Below, piece after piece: positions 6,483 to 13,445 of a DNA stretch of 13,448 bases (its first letter is position 1; each line of letters opens with the position of its first letter). Below the pieces are notes generated by a model that was not told where the DNA came from, ran no database searches, and saw only the letters and a program-made list of their open reading frames with translations. Where the stretch lies: positions 1 through 13,448 of the forward strand of contig CAJMMS010000048.1 in the NCBI GenBank assembly GCA_905214675.1. Reading direction: 5' to 3'. A program made the position numbers and the translations under genes. This DNA is from an uncultured bacterium. GTDB lineage: Bacteria; Bacillota; Clostridia; Lachnospirales; Lachnospiraceae.

Positions 6483-8720
6483 TTATTCTTGATGACGCAT
6501 TCCATATCTTACCTGTTTTAATACATAAAGAACCTGTTTCCCATCCACCGGTTTGGCAATGTGCCCATCCATACCGGCTTCCATACATGCCTTAATATCT
6601 TCAGCAAATGCATCCGCTGTCATGGCAACCACTGGTATTTCACGTACATATTCCTTTTCACAGTTACGTATCTGACGAGTCGCTTCTCTTCCGTTCAGAA
6701 CCGGCATCTGAATATCCATCAGTACCAGATCATATACCGGTTTTTCCATCTGGCAAAGTATTTCCACACATTTCTGACCATTTTCTGCACGATCACATTC
6801 GATTTTCTGATCTTCCAGCATAGTCTGTATAATCTCCCAGTTCAGATCATTGTCCTCGGCAATCAGAACACGCATTCCTGCAAATACATTCTCCTGATTT
6901 TCCAGATTTTTTTGTTCACCGGACATCTCTTTTTCTTCTGCTGCGACCTTGAAATCCAGACTTACGGCAAACTTCGTTCCTTCTCCGGGAGCGCTCTGGC
7001 AGGTGATCGTACCGCCCATCAGATCTACCAACTGCCTTGTGATCGTAAGTCCCAGTCCGGAACCCTGTATTATATCGATCCTGCTGTCGGTCGCACGCTG
7101 AAAAGAAGTATACATTTCTTTTTGAAATTCTTCCGTCATTCCTATGCCATTATCTTCTACTTTGCATATCAGCCGTACCGTGTCTTTCTGCTCTGGTATT
7201 GCCATTTCACAGACTTCAAAAAGTATTTTTCCGTTTTCCTCTGTATATTTTACCGCATTGGTCAGCAGGTTGATCAAAATCTGGCTTAATCGAAGCTTAT
7301 CTCCGACCAGACTGTTCTTTTCCAGATTAAAGGTATGCACCTCAAAATGAATCTGTTTTTCTTCTGCTTTCGGACGGATAATGTTCACCGTCTCTTCCAG
7401 TGTTTCTGACAGGACAAACGTATGCTGCGTCAGCATCATTTTTCCGCTCTCTACCTTGGAAATATCCAGAATATCATTGATCAGCGTCAGAAGATGGGAA
7501 CCAGCCATAGAAACCTTTTGCAGACATTCTGACACGCGTTCCGGATCGTCCATATGCTGTCTTGCAATCTCTGTCATGCCAAGCACCGCATTCATCGGTG
7601 TACGGATATCATGCGAAACCGTAGATAAAAATTCTGTTTTGGCGCGGTTTGCTCTCTTTGCCTCTGCTGCCGTCTTTTTCAGTTTCCGGTTGATACTCAG
7701 GATATAGATTCCATCAAGCATCATCAGCAAAAGTAATGCTCCGCAGACAATGAAAACGAGACTCCAGTTCATATTGACATCATCCAATTGTGCAGCCGGA
7801 ATATAACCTAAGATTTCCAGATCAGAATCCCTTGCAAACTTGGAATAATACCAGTAACAGTCCTCCCCTTTATAATTTTTATACCGTAGCATGCCGCTTT
7901 CTGTTGTTGCAAGCTGCTGTGCCAGAATTTCCACATCATTATAACAATCCTGGAAATTGTATCCTCGTATACATTCCAGGAAACTTTTCGATTTCATAGA
8001 GGCAGACTGCACTACATATTCACCGCCACTTGTGATCACGCCAATCTCCGCAGTCGTATATTCTGTCGGAAATACCCATGCACTTTTCAGATAATCTACC
8101 GGAATAATGCGTAAAAGAAGATAGCGTTTATCTGTTCCATCTGCTTCCCGCAATTCCACATGCGTTCCTACACTGATAACTGTCTGCTGAGATTCTCCGA
8201 CATGGTATTTTCCAAGAACCAGGACTTTATCATCTTCCGCTTCAAAAATCTTACGCATCTTCGCAAGCATTGCCAGTTCTGCATTGTTGCTCTTTTCATG
8301 AAAGACCTGATAACAGTTTACGCTGTCATTTCCCTTTCGGATATAAGTAGACCATGCCGCATAATTATCCATATCCACGATATGCGCATAGCGATCCTGC
8401 TGCGTATTGCTGCTGCGGATATACTCCAAAGCTTCTTCCCTTGTCATATGCTTCTGCATAATATACGCCGCCCAGTCATCTACATAGCCTTTCTCTGTAT
8501 AAATATAGCTTTCTGATAACTGTTTCATAGATTCCACTGTTCCACAAAAAGCGTCCATCTGCAGCTTCCTGCTTTCTTTCCGAAACTCCCGTGCGTAAGC
8601 AAAAGACGCAAACACGGCCCCAAGAATCAGAACCGCATTACATAATACCAGGATCAGTCTGGTAAATTTTTCTTTTTCATTTTCTTTGATTTTATCCTGC
8701 TCTTTTTCCTGATAACCCAC
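6483..8720 (-). CDS. Membrane hybrid sensor histidine kinase/response regulator
   Basis: The product is 745 residues from a GTG start. That start is chosen because GGGAAGGGAG lies 5 nt upstream; an in-frame TTG at 8744 would overlap the RNase gene. Order of parts: basic/acidic cytoplasmic start; membrane helix about 21-42; extracellular sensor about 43-318, probably cache-like but unassigned; membrane helix about 319-341; a short coiled linker; HisKA with the phospho-accepting His370 in SHDIRTPMN; HATPase with the N box NLLTNAVKY (Asn488), DNGIG (523-527) and GSGLG (553-557); then a receiver domain with AEDN at the acidic pocket, phospho-Asp669 in LMDIQMP, Thr701 and Lys723. All key residues are present, so it should autophosphorylate and pass phosphate to its own receiver. 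No HPt or DNA-binding output domain follows. It begins 17 nt after the RNase G gene and is followed by the solute-binding protein gene. Confidence 0.92.
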   Translation of the reverse strand: MGYQEKEQDKIKENEKEKFTRLILVLCNAVLILGAVFASFAYAREFRKESRKLQMDAFCGTVESMKQLSESYIYTEKGYVDDWAAYIMQKHMTREEALEYIRSSNTQQDRYAHIVDMDNYAAWSTYIRKGNDSVNCYQVFHEKSNNAELAMLAKMRKIFEAEDDKVLVLGKYHVGESQQTVISVGTHVELREADGTDKRYLLLRIIPVDYLKSAWVFPTEYTTAEIGVITSGGEYVVQSASMKSKSFLECIRGYNFQDCYNDVEILAQQLATTESGMLRYKNYKGEDCYWYYSKFARDSDLEILGYIPAAQLDDVNMNWSLVFIVCGALLLLMMLDGIYILSINRKLKKTAAEAKRANRAKTEFLSTVSHDIRTPMNAVLGMTEIARQHMDDPERVSECLQKVSMAGSHLLTLINDILDISKVESGKMMLTQHTFVLSETLEETVNIIRPKAEEKQIHFEVHTFNLEKNSLVGDKLRLSQILINLLTNAVKYTEENGKILFEVCEMAIPEQKDTVRLICKVEDNGIGMTEEFQKEMYTSFQRATDSRIDIIQGSGLGLTITRQLVDLMGGTITCQSAPGEGTKFAVSLDFKVAAEEKEMSGEQKNLENQENVFAGMRVLIAEDNDLNWEIIQTMLEDQKIECDRAENGQKCVEILCQMEKPVYDLVLMDIQMPVLNGREATRQIRNCEKEYVREIPVVAMTADAFAEDIKACMEAGMDGHIAKPVDGKQVLYVLKQVRYGMRHQE

Positions 8721-8725
8721 AAAAA

Positions 8726-8735
8726 CTCCCTTCCC
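8726..8735 (-). promoter_or_regulatory. Ribosome binding site deciding the GTG start of the sensor kinase
   Basis: On the minus strand GGGAAGGGAG ends 5 nt before GTG (8718-8720). It lies between the RNase stop (8738-8740) and the kinase start, supporting the GTG start over the upstream in-frame TTG at 8744, which has no comparable site. Confidence 0.65.
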
Positions 8736-8737
8736 GC

Positions 8738-9943
8738 TCAGCAATGAAAATTTGCTTCTGCCATCTGTTCACGCAATGTTTTATGGACTTTCTTTCTTGT
8801 GATCTCCACCAGTTCCAGCTTTGTCATATCAATCAGTCTTGTTTTTACCGGATCCGCAAAAAGCCGCCCTGATAAAAAATCAAGAAGCTCCTGCTGATCC
8901 TTCCGGTTATCCATATTGATGAAATCGATCAGAATGATCCCCGAAAGATTGCGCAGACGTATCTGCCTTGCCGCTTCCACTGCTGCTTCAAAATTGATTG
9001 CCCGAAGTGTCTCACTCCGTACTTTTTTTCCACTGTATTTACCAGTATTCACATCGATCACCGTCAGCGCTTCCGTCGGATCGATCACCAGATAACCGCC
9101 GCTTTTGAGCCATACCTGGCGGCTGTCTGCCTGTGCAAATTCCCTCTCCAGACGGTACAGTTTGTACAGTGGAAGCATATCATCCTCATAAAGGCGCAAT
9201 TTTTCAAGACTCTGCCTGTCATTCTCTTCCAGATAGGAAACCAGCGATGTATAAATTTCCGGAACATCCGTCACAATGTCCTGAAGTTCTGCCGTGTAGG
9301 TATTGCGCATCATCTCGATCCATACCGGTTCCTGTCCAAGAAGCTGGGAAAAACAGGTGCGGTGCGGCGCAATCTTTAAAAGATGCCCGTATTGCTTTTC
9401 CAGTTTCTCTGCTTCTCTTTCCAGCTCTTCTTTTGTGGCTTCCCCGGCATTGGTGCGCACGATAAATCCATGCGTATCGCGGATAAACGGACGTATCCAT
9501 TCCCGTAGCTGTTCTTTTTTCTCTTTTGAAAGTTTTCCGGAAAGACCAATGCGGTTATCGTTTGCCGTCAGCACCAGATACTGACCAGGCAGTTCGATGT
9601 TTCCGGTAAGCGCAGGCAGTTTCGTTTTCAGTGCATCGCGTGTAACCTGAACCAGCAGTTCATCGCCTTCTGCAAGCTTTGCACAATTTCCCTTTTTCGT
9701 ATAGATCACCTGCGGATTTGCTGCAATACTAAAATAACATTGCTGCCGGCCAGCGATCTCAATAAATGCCGCATCAATATTTTTCTGCACTTTTCTTACT
9801 TTTCCGATGTAGATATTTCCCACCAGCGAACGTTTTTTCTCTTCCACAGAAGCAACACGCAGATTGACAGCCCGTGTACCGGACAGGGCTGCCATCAGAA
9901 CGGTATCTTCATCTTTTTTGGTAATGATCAGACGCTCAGACAA
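8738..9943 (-). CDS. rng: RNase E/G family endoribonuclease (RNase G-like)
   Basis: This single-strand-specific endoribonuclease family cleaves 5'-monophosphorylated RNA in rRNA maturation and mRNA decay. The product is 401 residues from the start given. LVGNIYIGKVRKV followed by IDAAFIEIA marks the S1-like RNA-binding part (about 41-70). LPALTGNIELPGQYLVL is the conserved segment after it. The DNase I-like catalytic core carries LTVIDVNTGKYSG (Asp297) and IILIDFINM (Asp340), the two magnesium-binding aspartates. The protein stops soon after KLELVEITRKKV, ending in HC, and lacks the CPxC zinc-link seen in E. coli RNase E/G. The TTG start at 9943 matches the usual N-terminal boundary (SERLIITKK) and overlaps the previous stop by 8 nt. 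An ATG at 9985 would add 14 residues and is the main alternative. It is the third gene of the radical SAM/DUF2344/rng cluster. Confidence 0.9.
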   Translation of the reverse strand: MSERLIITKKDEDTVLMAALSGTRAVNLRVASVEEKKRSLVGNIYIGKVRKVQKNIDAAFIEIAGRQQCYFSIAANPQVIYTKKGNCAKLAEGDELLVQVTRDALKTKLPALTGNIELPGQYLVLTANDNRIGLSGKLSKEKKEQLREWIRPFIRDTHGFIVRTNAGEATKEELEREAEKLEKQYGHLLKIAPHRTCFSQLLGQEPVWIEMMRNTYTAELQDIVTDVPEIYTSLVSYLEENDRQSLEKLRLYEDDMLPLYKLYRLEREFAQADSRQVWLKSGGYLVIDPTEALTVIDVNTGKYSGKKVRSETLRAINFEAAVEAARQIRLRNLSGIILIDFINMDNRKDQQELLDFLSGRLFADPVKTRLIDMTKLELVEITRKKVHKTLREQMAEANFHC

Positions 9944-10622
9944 TTTCTTTTCCCAGTTCTTCCAGTGAAACATGATCTTTTGCATAAACTTCTTCCCGGT
10001 TGATCAGAAGTGCAAAAGGTGAAAGTTCGAAACCGATCTCCCGGCAAAATGCTTCCATCACAAGTTCCGGTTTGATGTTATCCGTACTTCCGGTTGAAAG
10101 TGTCATAAAAATATTGCCATCTGAAACTTTCAGATCATAGATCAGCGGCTTCAGATCCATTTCCCGCTCACTTTTTTTCGTCTTTTTCGTTACGATAATG
10201 GACGGTTTCTGATAAAACTCCTGAAGCTTTTCTTCCCATCCTTCCGGCGGCATCATGCCTTCTCGGAACGTCACCGTATAATCTGCTTCTGCCACCAGGG
10301 ACATGGCATTGCTTGCCTTTTCGTCCGGAATCTCGCGAAAGCTTACGATCTCCATGCCTTCTACCATTACATCATTCAGACGTTTTACCGCTTCTTCAGA
10401 TGTGATCGGCGTTTTCAGGGTAATATCTGCGTACTCTCCATTACTGGTCAGTCCGACACCAAGCGGTGCTGCAAAAGAAAGAATCATATGCGGACTAAAT
10501 CCTTCCGTATAAGCAATATCGATATCTGCTCTGCGGATCGCTTTCTGAAAATAGCGCATTACATCCAGATGTCCGATAAATTTCATGACACCCTGCTTGC
10601 GGAATTTAATTCTTACCTTCAT
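9936..10622 (-). CDS. TIGR03936-family radical SAM-associated protein (DUF2344)
   Basis: The product is 228 residues. The start KVRIKFRKQGVMKFIGHLDVMR and the following YTEGFSPHMILSFAAPLGVGLTS, with an aromatic/His-rich N-terminal half, match the DUF2344 family encoded next to TIGR03960 radical SAM proteins and fused to them in some bacteria. Its biochemical role is not established. It contains no radical SAM cysteine motif, so it likely partners the upstream enzyme, perhaps in substrate binding. The ATG at 10622 is chosen over a GTG at 10655 because GGAGGAGG lies 8 nt upstream and the family begins at MKVRIKF. It overlaps the upstream radical SAM gene by 17 nt and the downstream RNase gene by 8 nt from the other end, so the three genes are tightly coupled. 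Confidence 0.88.
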   Translation of the reverse strand: MKVRIKFRKQGVMKFIGHLDVMRYFQKAIRRADIDIAYTEGFSPHMILSFAAPLGVGLTSNGEYADITLKTPITSEEAVKRLNDVMVEGMEIVSFREIPDEKASNAMSLVAEADYTVTFREGMMPPEGWEEKLQEFYQKPSIIVTKKTKKSEREMDLKPLIYDLKVSDGNIFMTLSTGSTDNIKPELVMEAFCREIGFELSPFALLINREEVYAKDHVSLEELGKEIV

Positions 10623-12471
10623 AACAGACACCTCCTCCAAATACATTCGCACCACAGCCGGAGCAACCCACGCGGCAGTTCTTCGTCACTTCTTCTTTCT
10701 GTGCGCGTTCCCATTCTTTCCACAAGAACTTTTTCGTCACACCGATCTTAATGAAATTCCATGGCAGGATTTCATCATAATCACGGTTTCTCTCAGTATA
10801 GAAAACAGGATCTACCCCTGTTTCTTCAAACGCCTGTTTCCAGCGGTCATAAACAAATGTCTCACCCCAGGCATCGTAAAGCGCACCTTTTTCGTATGCT
10901 TTCCGGATTGCCGGTGCCAGACGGCGGTCACCTCTTGCCAGAATTCCTTCCAGTACCGTAACATCTGCCTCATGCCAGTTGTATTTGATACTCTTGCGGT
11001 TGAGCTGGTCTTTGACTTCCTGGTTGACAATCTTCGCCTTACCAAGGAACTCATCCCGGTTGTTCATCGCCACCCACTGGAACGGTGTAAATGGTTTTGG
11101 CACAAAGAAAGAGGTACTTACTGTTATCTGACATTTGCCATTTCTCTGATCTTTTGGGATCTCATAATAGCGTCTTGCAATCTTATCTGCCAGATGTGCA
11201 ATGTCTTTCATATCCTCTTCTGTCTCGGTCGGCAGTCCCAGCATAAAGTACAGCTTTACCTTGTTCCATCCACCTTCGAACGCTTCGCCCGCTCCCTTTA
11301 AGATCACTTCTTCTGTCAGACCTTTGTTGATCACGTTTCGAAGTCTCTGGGAACCTGCTTCCGGTGCAAACGTCAGGCTGCTCTTTTTGATATCCTGCAC
11401 TTTGCTCATAACATCCAGTGAAAATGCATCAATACGCAGGGACGGAAGCGAAATATTGACACCTTTTTTCTCAAATTCATCAATCAGGAAATTCACAATT
11501 CCGGCAAGTTCTGAATAATCGCTGGAGCTTAAAGAACTCAGTGAGATTTCTTCATGTCCGGTATTTTTCAACATCGCATAGGCATACTCTTTGAGCATGT
11601 CAAGATCACGTTCTCTGGTCGGACGATAGATCATACCCGCCTGACAGAAACGGCATCCACGGATACAGCCACGCTGGATTTCCAGAACGACACGGTCCTG
11701 CGTACATTTGATAAATGGAACGACCGGTTTCTTGGGATAAGATGCTGTTGTCACATCCATCACGATCTGTTTTTCGACTGTTGCCGGCACATCTTCATAA
11801 AGTGGCATAAAGCTTTCGATCGTTCCGTCCTCATGATAAGAAACTTTATAGAGTGACGGTACATAAATGCCCGGAATCTGTGCTGCTCTGTGCAGGAAAT
11901 CCGGACGGCTCCAGTTCTCCCTTTTTGCTTCTTTATAAAGATCCAGAAGCCTGTCATAAACGACCTCACCTTCCCCGATATAGAACATATCAAAGAAATC
12001 TGCCAGCGGCTCCGGATTGTACGCACACGGGCCACCGCCGATCACGATCGGATCATCCCAGGTACGCTCTTCTGTCTGAAGCGGAATGCCGGAAAGATCC
12101 AGAATCTGTAAAATATTGGTATAGCACATCTCATACTGGATCGTAACCCCCAGAAAATCAAAGTTTTTCACCGGATCCTGTGACTCCAGTGCAAACAGCG
12201 GAATATGCTGTTCCCGCATCACTTTATCGAGATCGGTCCATGGAGAATACACCCTTTCACACCAGGTATCTTCTCTTTTATTAAACATGTCATACAAAAT
12301 CTGAATCCCCAAATGTGACATGCCAATCTCATAAACATCCGGAAAGCACATGGCAAACCGGATTTCCACTTTTTCTTTTTCTTTCATGACTGAGTTTACT
12401 TCATTGCCGATATAGCGGGCTGGTTTCTCAATCTGTAATAATATTTCATCACTTAACGCAAGTTTTCTCAT
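10606..12471 (-). CDS. TIGR03960-family B12-binding-like domain/radical SAM protein
   Basis: The 621-residue product has an N-terminal Rossmann-like part of the B12-binding type (about 35-180): FPDVYEIGMSHLG at 43-55 and VIGGGPCAYNPEP at 143-155. No DxHxxG cobalamin-ligand motif was seen, so B12 binding is uncertain. The radical SAM core begins with RGCIRGCRFC, giving C269, C273 and C276 (CX3CX2C) for the 4Fe-4S cluster that cleaves SAM. LPSLRIDAF, LTFAPEAGS and KLYFMLGLP follow as later core strands. The C-terminus has a second cluster, C599, C603, C606 and C616 (CX3CX2C-X9-C), which could bind another metal centre. The substrate of this family is unknown; its association with RNase G suggests an RNA or ribosome link, which is inference. 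ATG start with GAGAGG 6 nt upstream. It heads the minus-strand gene series and overlaps DUF2344 by 17 nt. Confidence 0.9.
   Translation of the reverse strand: MRKLALSDEILLQIEKPARYIGNEVNSVMKEKEKVEIRFAMCFPDVYEIGMSHLGIQILYDMFNKREDTWCERVYSPWTDLDKVMREQHIPLFALESQDPVKNFDFLGVTIQYEMCYTNILQILDLSGIPLQTEERTWDDPIVIGGGPCAYNPEPLADFFDMFYIGEGEVVYDRLLDLYKEAKRENWSRPDFLHRAAQIPGIYVPSLYKVSYHEDGTIESFMPLYEDVPATVEKQIVMDVTTASYPKKPVVPFIKCTQDRVVLEIQRGCIRGCRFCQAGMIYRPTRERDLDMLKEYAYAMLKNTGHEEISLSSLSSSDYSELAGIVNFLIDEFEKKGVNISLPSLRIDAFSLDVMSKVQDIKKSSLTFAPEAGSQRLRNVINKGLTEEVILKGAGEAFEGGWNKVKLYFMLGLPTETEEDMKDIAHLADKIARRYYEIPKDQRNGKCQITVSTSFFVPKPFTPFQWVAMNNRDEFLGKAKIVNQEVKDQLNRKSIKYNWHEADVTVLEGILARGDRRLAPAIRKAYEKGALYDAWGETFVYDRWKQAFEETGVDPVFYTERNRDYDEILPWNFIKIGVTKKFLWKEWERAQKEEVTKNCRVGCSGCGANVFGGGVCYEGKN
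10631..10638 (-). promoter_or_regulatory. Near-perfect ribosome binding site deciding the DUF2344 start
   Basis: GGAGGAGG on the minus strand lies 8 nt before the ATG at 10620-10622 and inside the 3' end of the radical SAM gene. It settles the start of the DUF2344 protein and points to efficient reinitiation or coupled translation. Confidence 0.7.
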
Positions 12472-12552
12472 AATTGTCCTCTCTGTTTTATACCCTGTGT
12501 CACGTACTGTATTTTTTCTTATTGTCAGTATAGATTCTGAACAGTTATTACG

Positions 12553-12581
12553 ATTTTAACATGCAGATGGTCTGCTTTCAA
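12553..12581 (-). promoter_or_regulatory. SigA-type promoter for the radical SAM/DUF2344/rng gene series
   Basis: On the minus strand TTGAAA (12576-12581) and TAAAAT (12553-12558) are separated by exactly 17 nt; each matches the -35/-10 consensus at five of six bases. The predicted start near 12546 gives a leader of about 75 nt before the ATG at 12471. With no convincing terminator seen downstream until the beta-helix gene, this could drive up to eight genes. Consensus-based inference. Confidence 0.6.
12563..12575. repeat. Palindrome between -35 and -10 of the radical SAM promoter
   Basis: GCAGA-TGG-TCTGC is a perfect 5-bp dyad with a 3-bp centre lying wholly inside the 17-nt promoter spacer. 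A protein bound here would block or shape promoter use. No known operator consensus was recognised, and a dyad this short may be chance. Confidence 0.35.
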
Positions 12582-12600
12582 CCCGAAAACCGCGTTATTC

Positions 12601-12628
12601 TTGATTTTTGCAGGTTAAGCGTTATAAT
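12601..12628 (+). promoter_or_regulatory. SigA-type promoter for the PHP phosphatase
   Basis: TTGATT (12601-12606) is followed after 16 nt by a perfect TATAAT (12623-12628). Transcription would begin near 12635, leaving a leader of about 34 nt before the ATG at 12669. It points away from the minus-strand promoter at 12553-12581, so the two start sites are about 90 bp apart and divergent. Confidence 0.65.
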
Positions 12629-12668
12629 ACTTCTTAAACAATCTCTGTACAGAAGGGAGTCTTTCTTT

Positions 12669-13367
12669 ATGAAAAAACTGATTGCAGATATGCATATGCA
12701 CACCCTTGTCAGCGGACATGCATACGGAACGATACGTGAAATGGCTGCCGCTGCAAACGAAAAAGATCTGAAACTGATCGGGATCACAGAGCACGCACCC
12801 GGCATTCCAGGAACAGTTGATCCTTTTTATTATCTGAATCTCACGGTCATTCCCCGCGTGCTTTCCAGCGTACAGATCCTGCACGGCTGTGAAATCAATG
12901 TTTTAAACGGAGGAAAATTATCTCTGGAACAGAAATACATTGATTTTCTGGATTACGCGATCGTCGGAATCCATGGAGACTGTTATACAGATGAGGGAAA
13001 AGAAAAAAACACCGACAACGTGATCTCATGTATGAAAAATGAAAAAGTGCATTTCGTCTCTCACCCGGACGATGACCATACGCCGCTTGACTACGAACGC
13101 CTCGTTGCCGCGGCAAAACAGTACCAGGTTGCCCTGGAGGTCAACAACAGTTCCCTTGTTAAAAAAGACCGCCGGCTGAACTGTTATGAAAATTATCGGA
13201 CCATGCTGAAGCTCTGTGAGCAGCAGCACGTTCCGATCATTGTAAGCTCCGATGCCCATGATCCGAGCTGGGTGGGACGTTTTGATCTTGCCGTCAAACT
13301 TCTGGAGGAATTGCAGTTTGACGAGTCTTTGATCTTAACGAACGATATTGAAGGTAGTGTAAAATAG
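12669..13367 (+). CDS. PHP-domain phosphatase, YcdX type
   Basis: The 232-residue cytoplasmic metallophosphatase of the PHP superfamily carries all nine expected metal ligands of the E. coli YcdX trinuclear centre at matching spacing: His9, His11, His17, His42 (in TEHAPG), Glu75 (CEIN), His102 (GIHGD), His132 (SHPD), Asp195 and His197 (SSDAHDPS). It should therefore hydrolyse phosphate esters with bound metals; the physiological substrate of this family is not settled. An open frame runs back to 12561, but that stretch contains the promoter. The chosen ATG has AAGGGAG 9 nt upstream and begins directly with the first strand leading to HMH. It is transcribed divergently from the radical SAM series. 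No clear hairpin terminator follows its TAG, so it may be co-transcribed with the gene starting at 13446. Confidence 0.9.
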   Translation: MKKLIADMHMHTLVSGHAYGTIREMAAAANEKDLKLIGITEHAPGIPGTVDPFYYLNLTVIPRVLSSVQILHGCEINVLNGGKLSLEQKYIDFLDYAIVGIHGDCYTDEGKEKNTDNVISCMKNEKVHFVSHPDDDHTPLDYERLVAAAKQYQVALEVNNSSLVKKDRRLNCYENYRTMLKLCEQQHVPIIVSSDAHDPSWVGRFDLAVKLLEELQFDESLILTNDIEGSVK

Positions 13368-13401
13368 TTTGTGTTTCTGGTAAAAAATGGCTTCTTTTTG
13401 G

Positions 13402-13427
13402 TAAGAATTTAGATATGACAATTCTTA
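13402..13427. repeat. Inverted repeat ahead of the next plus-strand gene
   Basis: TAAGAATT (13402-13409) and AATTCTTA (13420-13427) form a perfect 8-bp dyad with a 10-bp centre, in the gap between the PHP gene and the next start codon. No T-run follows, so it is not a typical terminator. Its place just before the ribosome binding site suggests an operator or a leader hairpin. No regulator family was recognised from it. Confidence 0.4.
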
Positions 13428-13445
13428 TCGAAAAGGAGTATTTTT

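Noticed and set aside
6415..6588. N-terminal extension of the solute-binding protein frame overlapping the kinase gene
   Set aside because: The lipoprotein signal peptide starts at 6414 with a good ribosome binding site; the extra residues have no membrane or signal character and overlap the kinase coding region.
6561..7289. Long plus-strand open frame opposite the sensor kinase
   Set aside because: Shadow of the kinase and receiver coding region, which shows full catalytic motifs on the minus strand.
10623..10655. GTG start 11 codons upstream for the DUF2344 protein
   Set aside because: It would encode the ribosome binding site GGAGGAGG as protein; the family starts at MKVRIKF.
10585..11301. 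Long plus-strand open frame opposite the radical SAM gene
   Set aside because: No domain recognised; the minus-strand frame is clearly the real gene.
12561..12668. N-terminal extension of the PHP phosphatase frame
   Set aside because: This stretch holds the TTGATT/TATAAT promoter, and the family begins right before the HMH motif at the later ATG.
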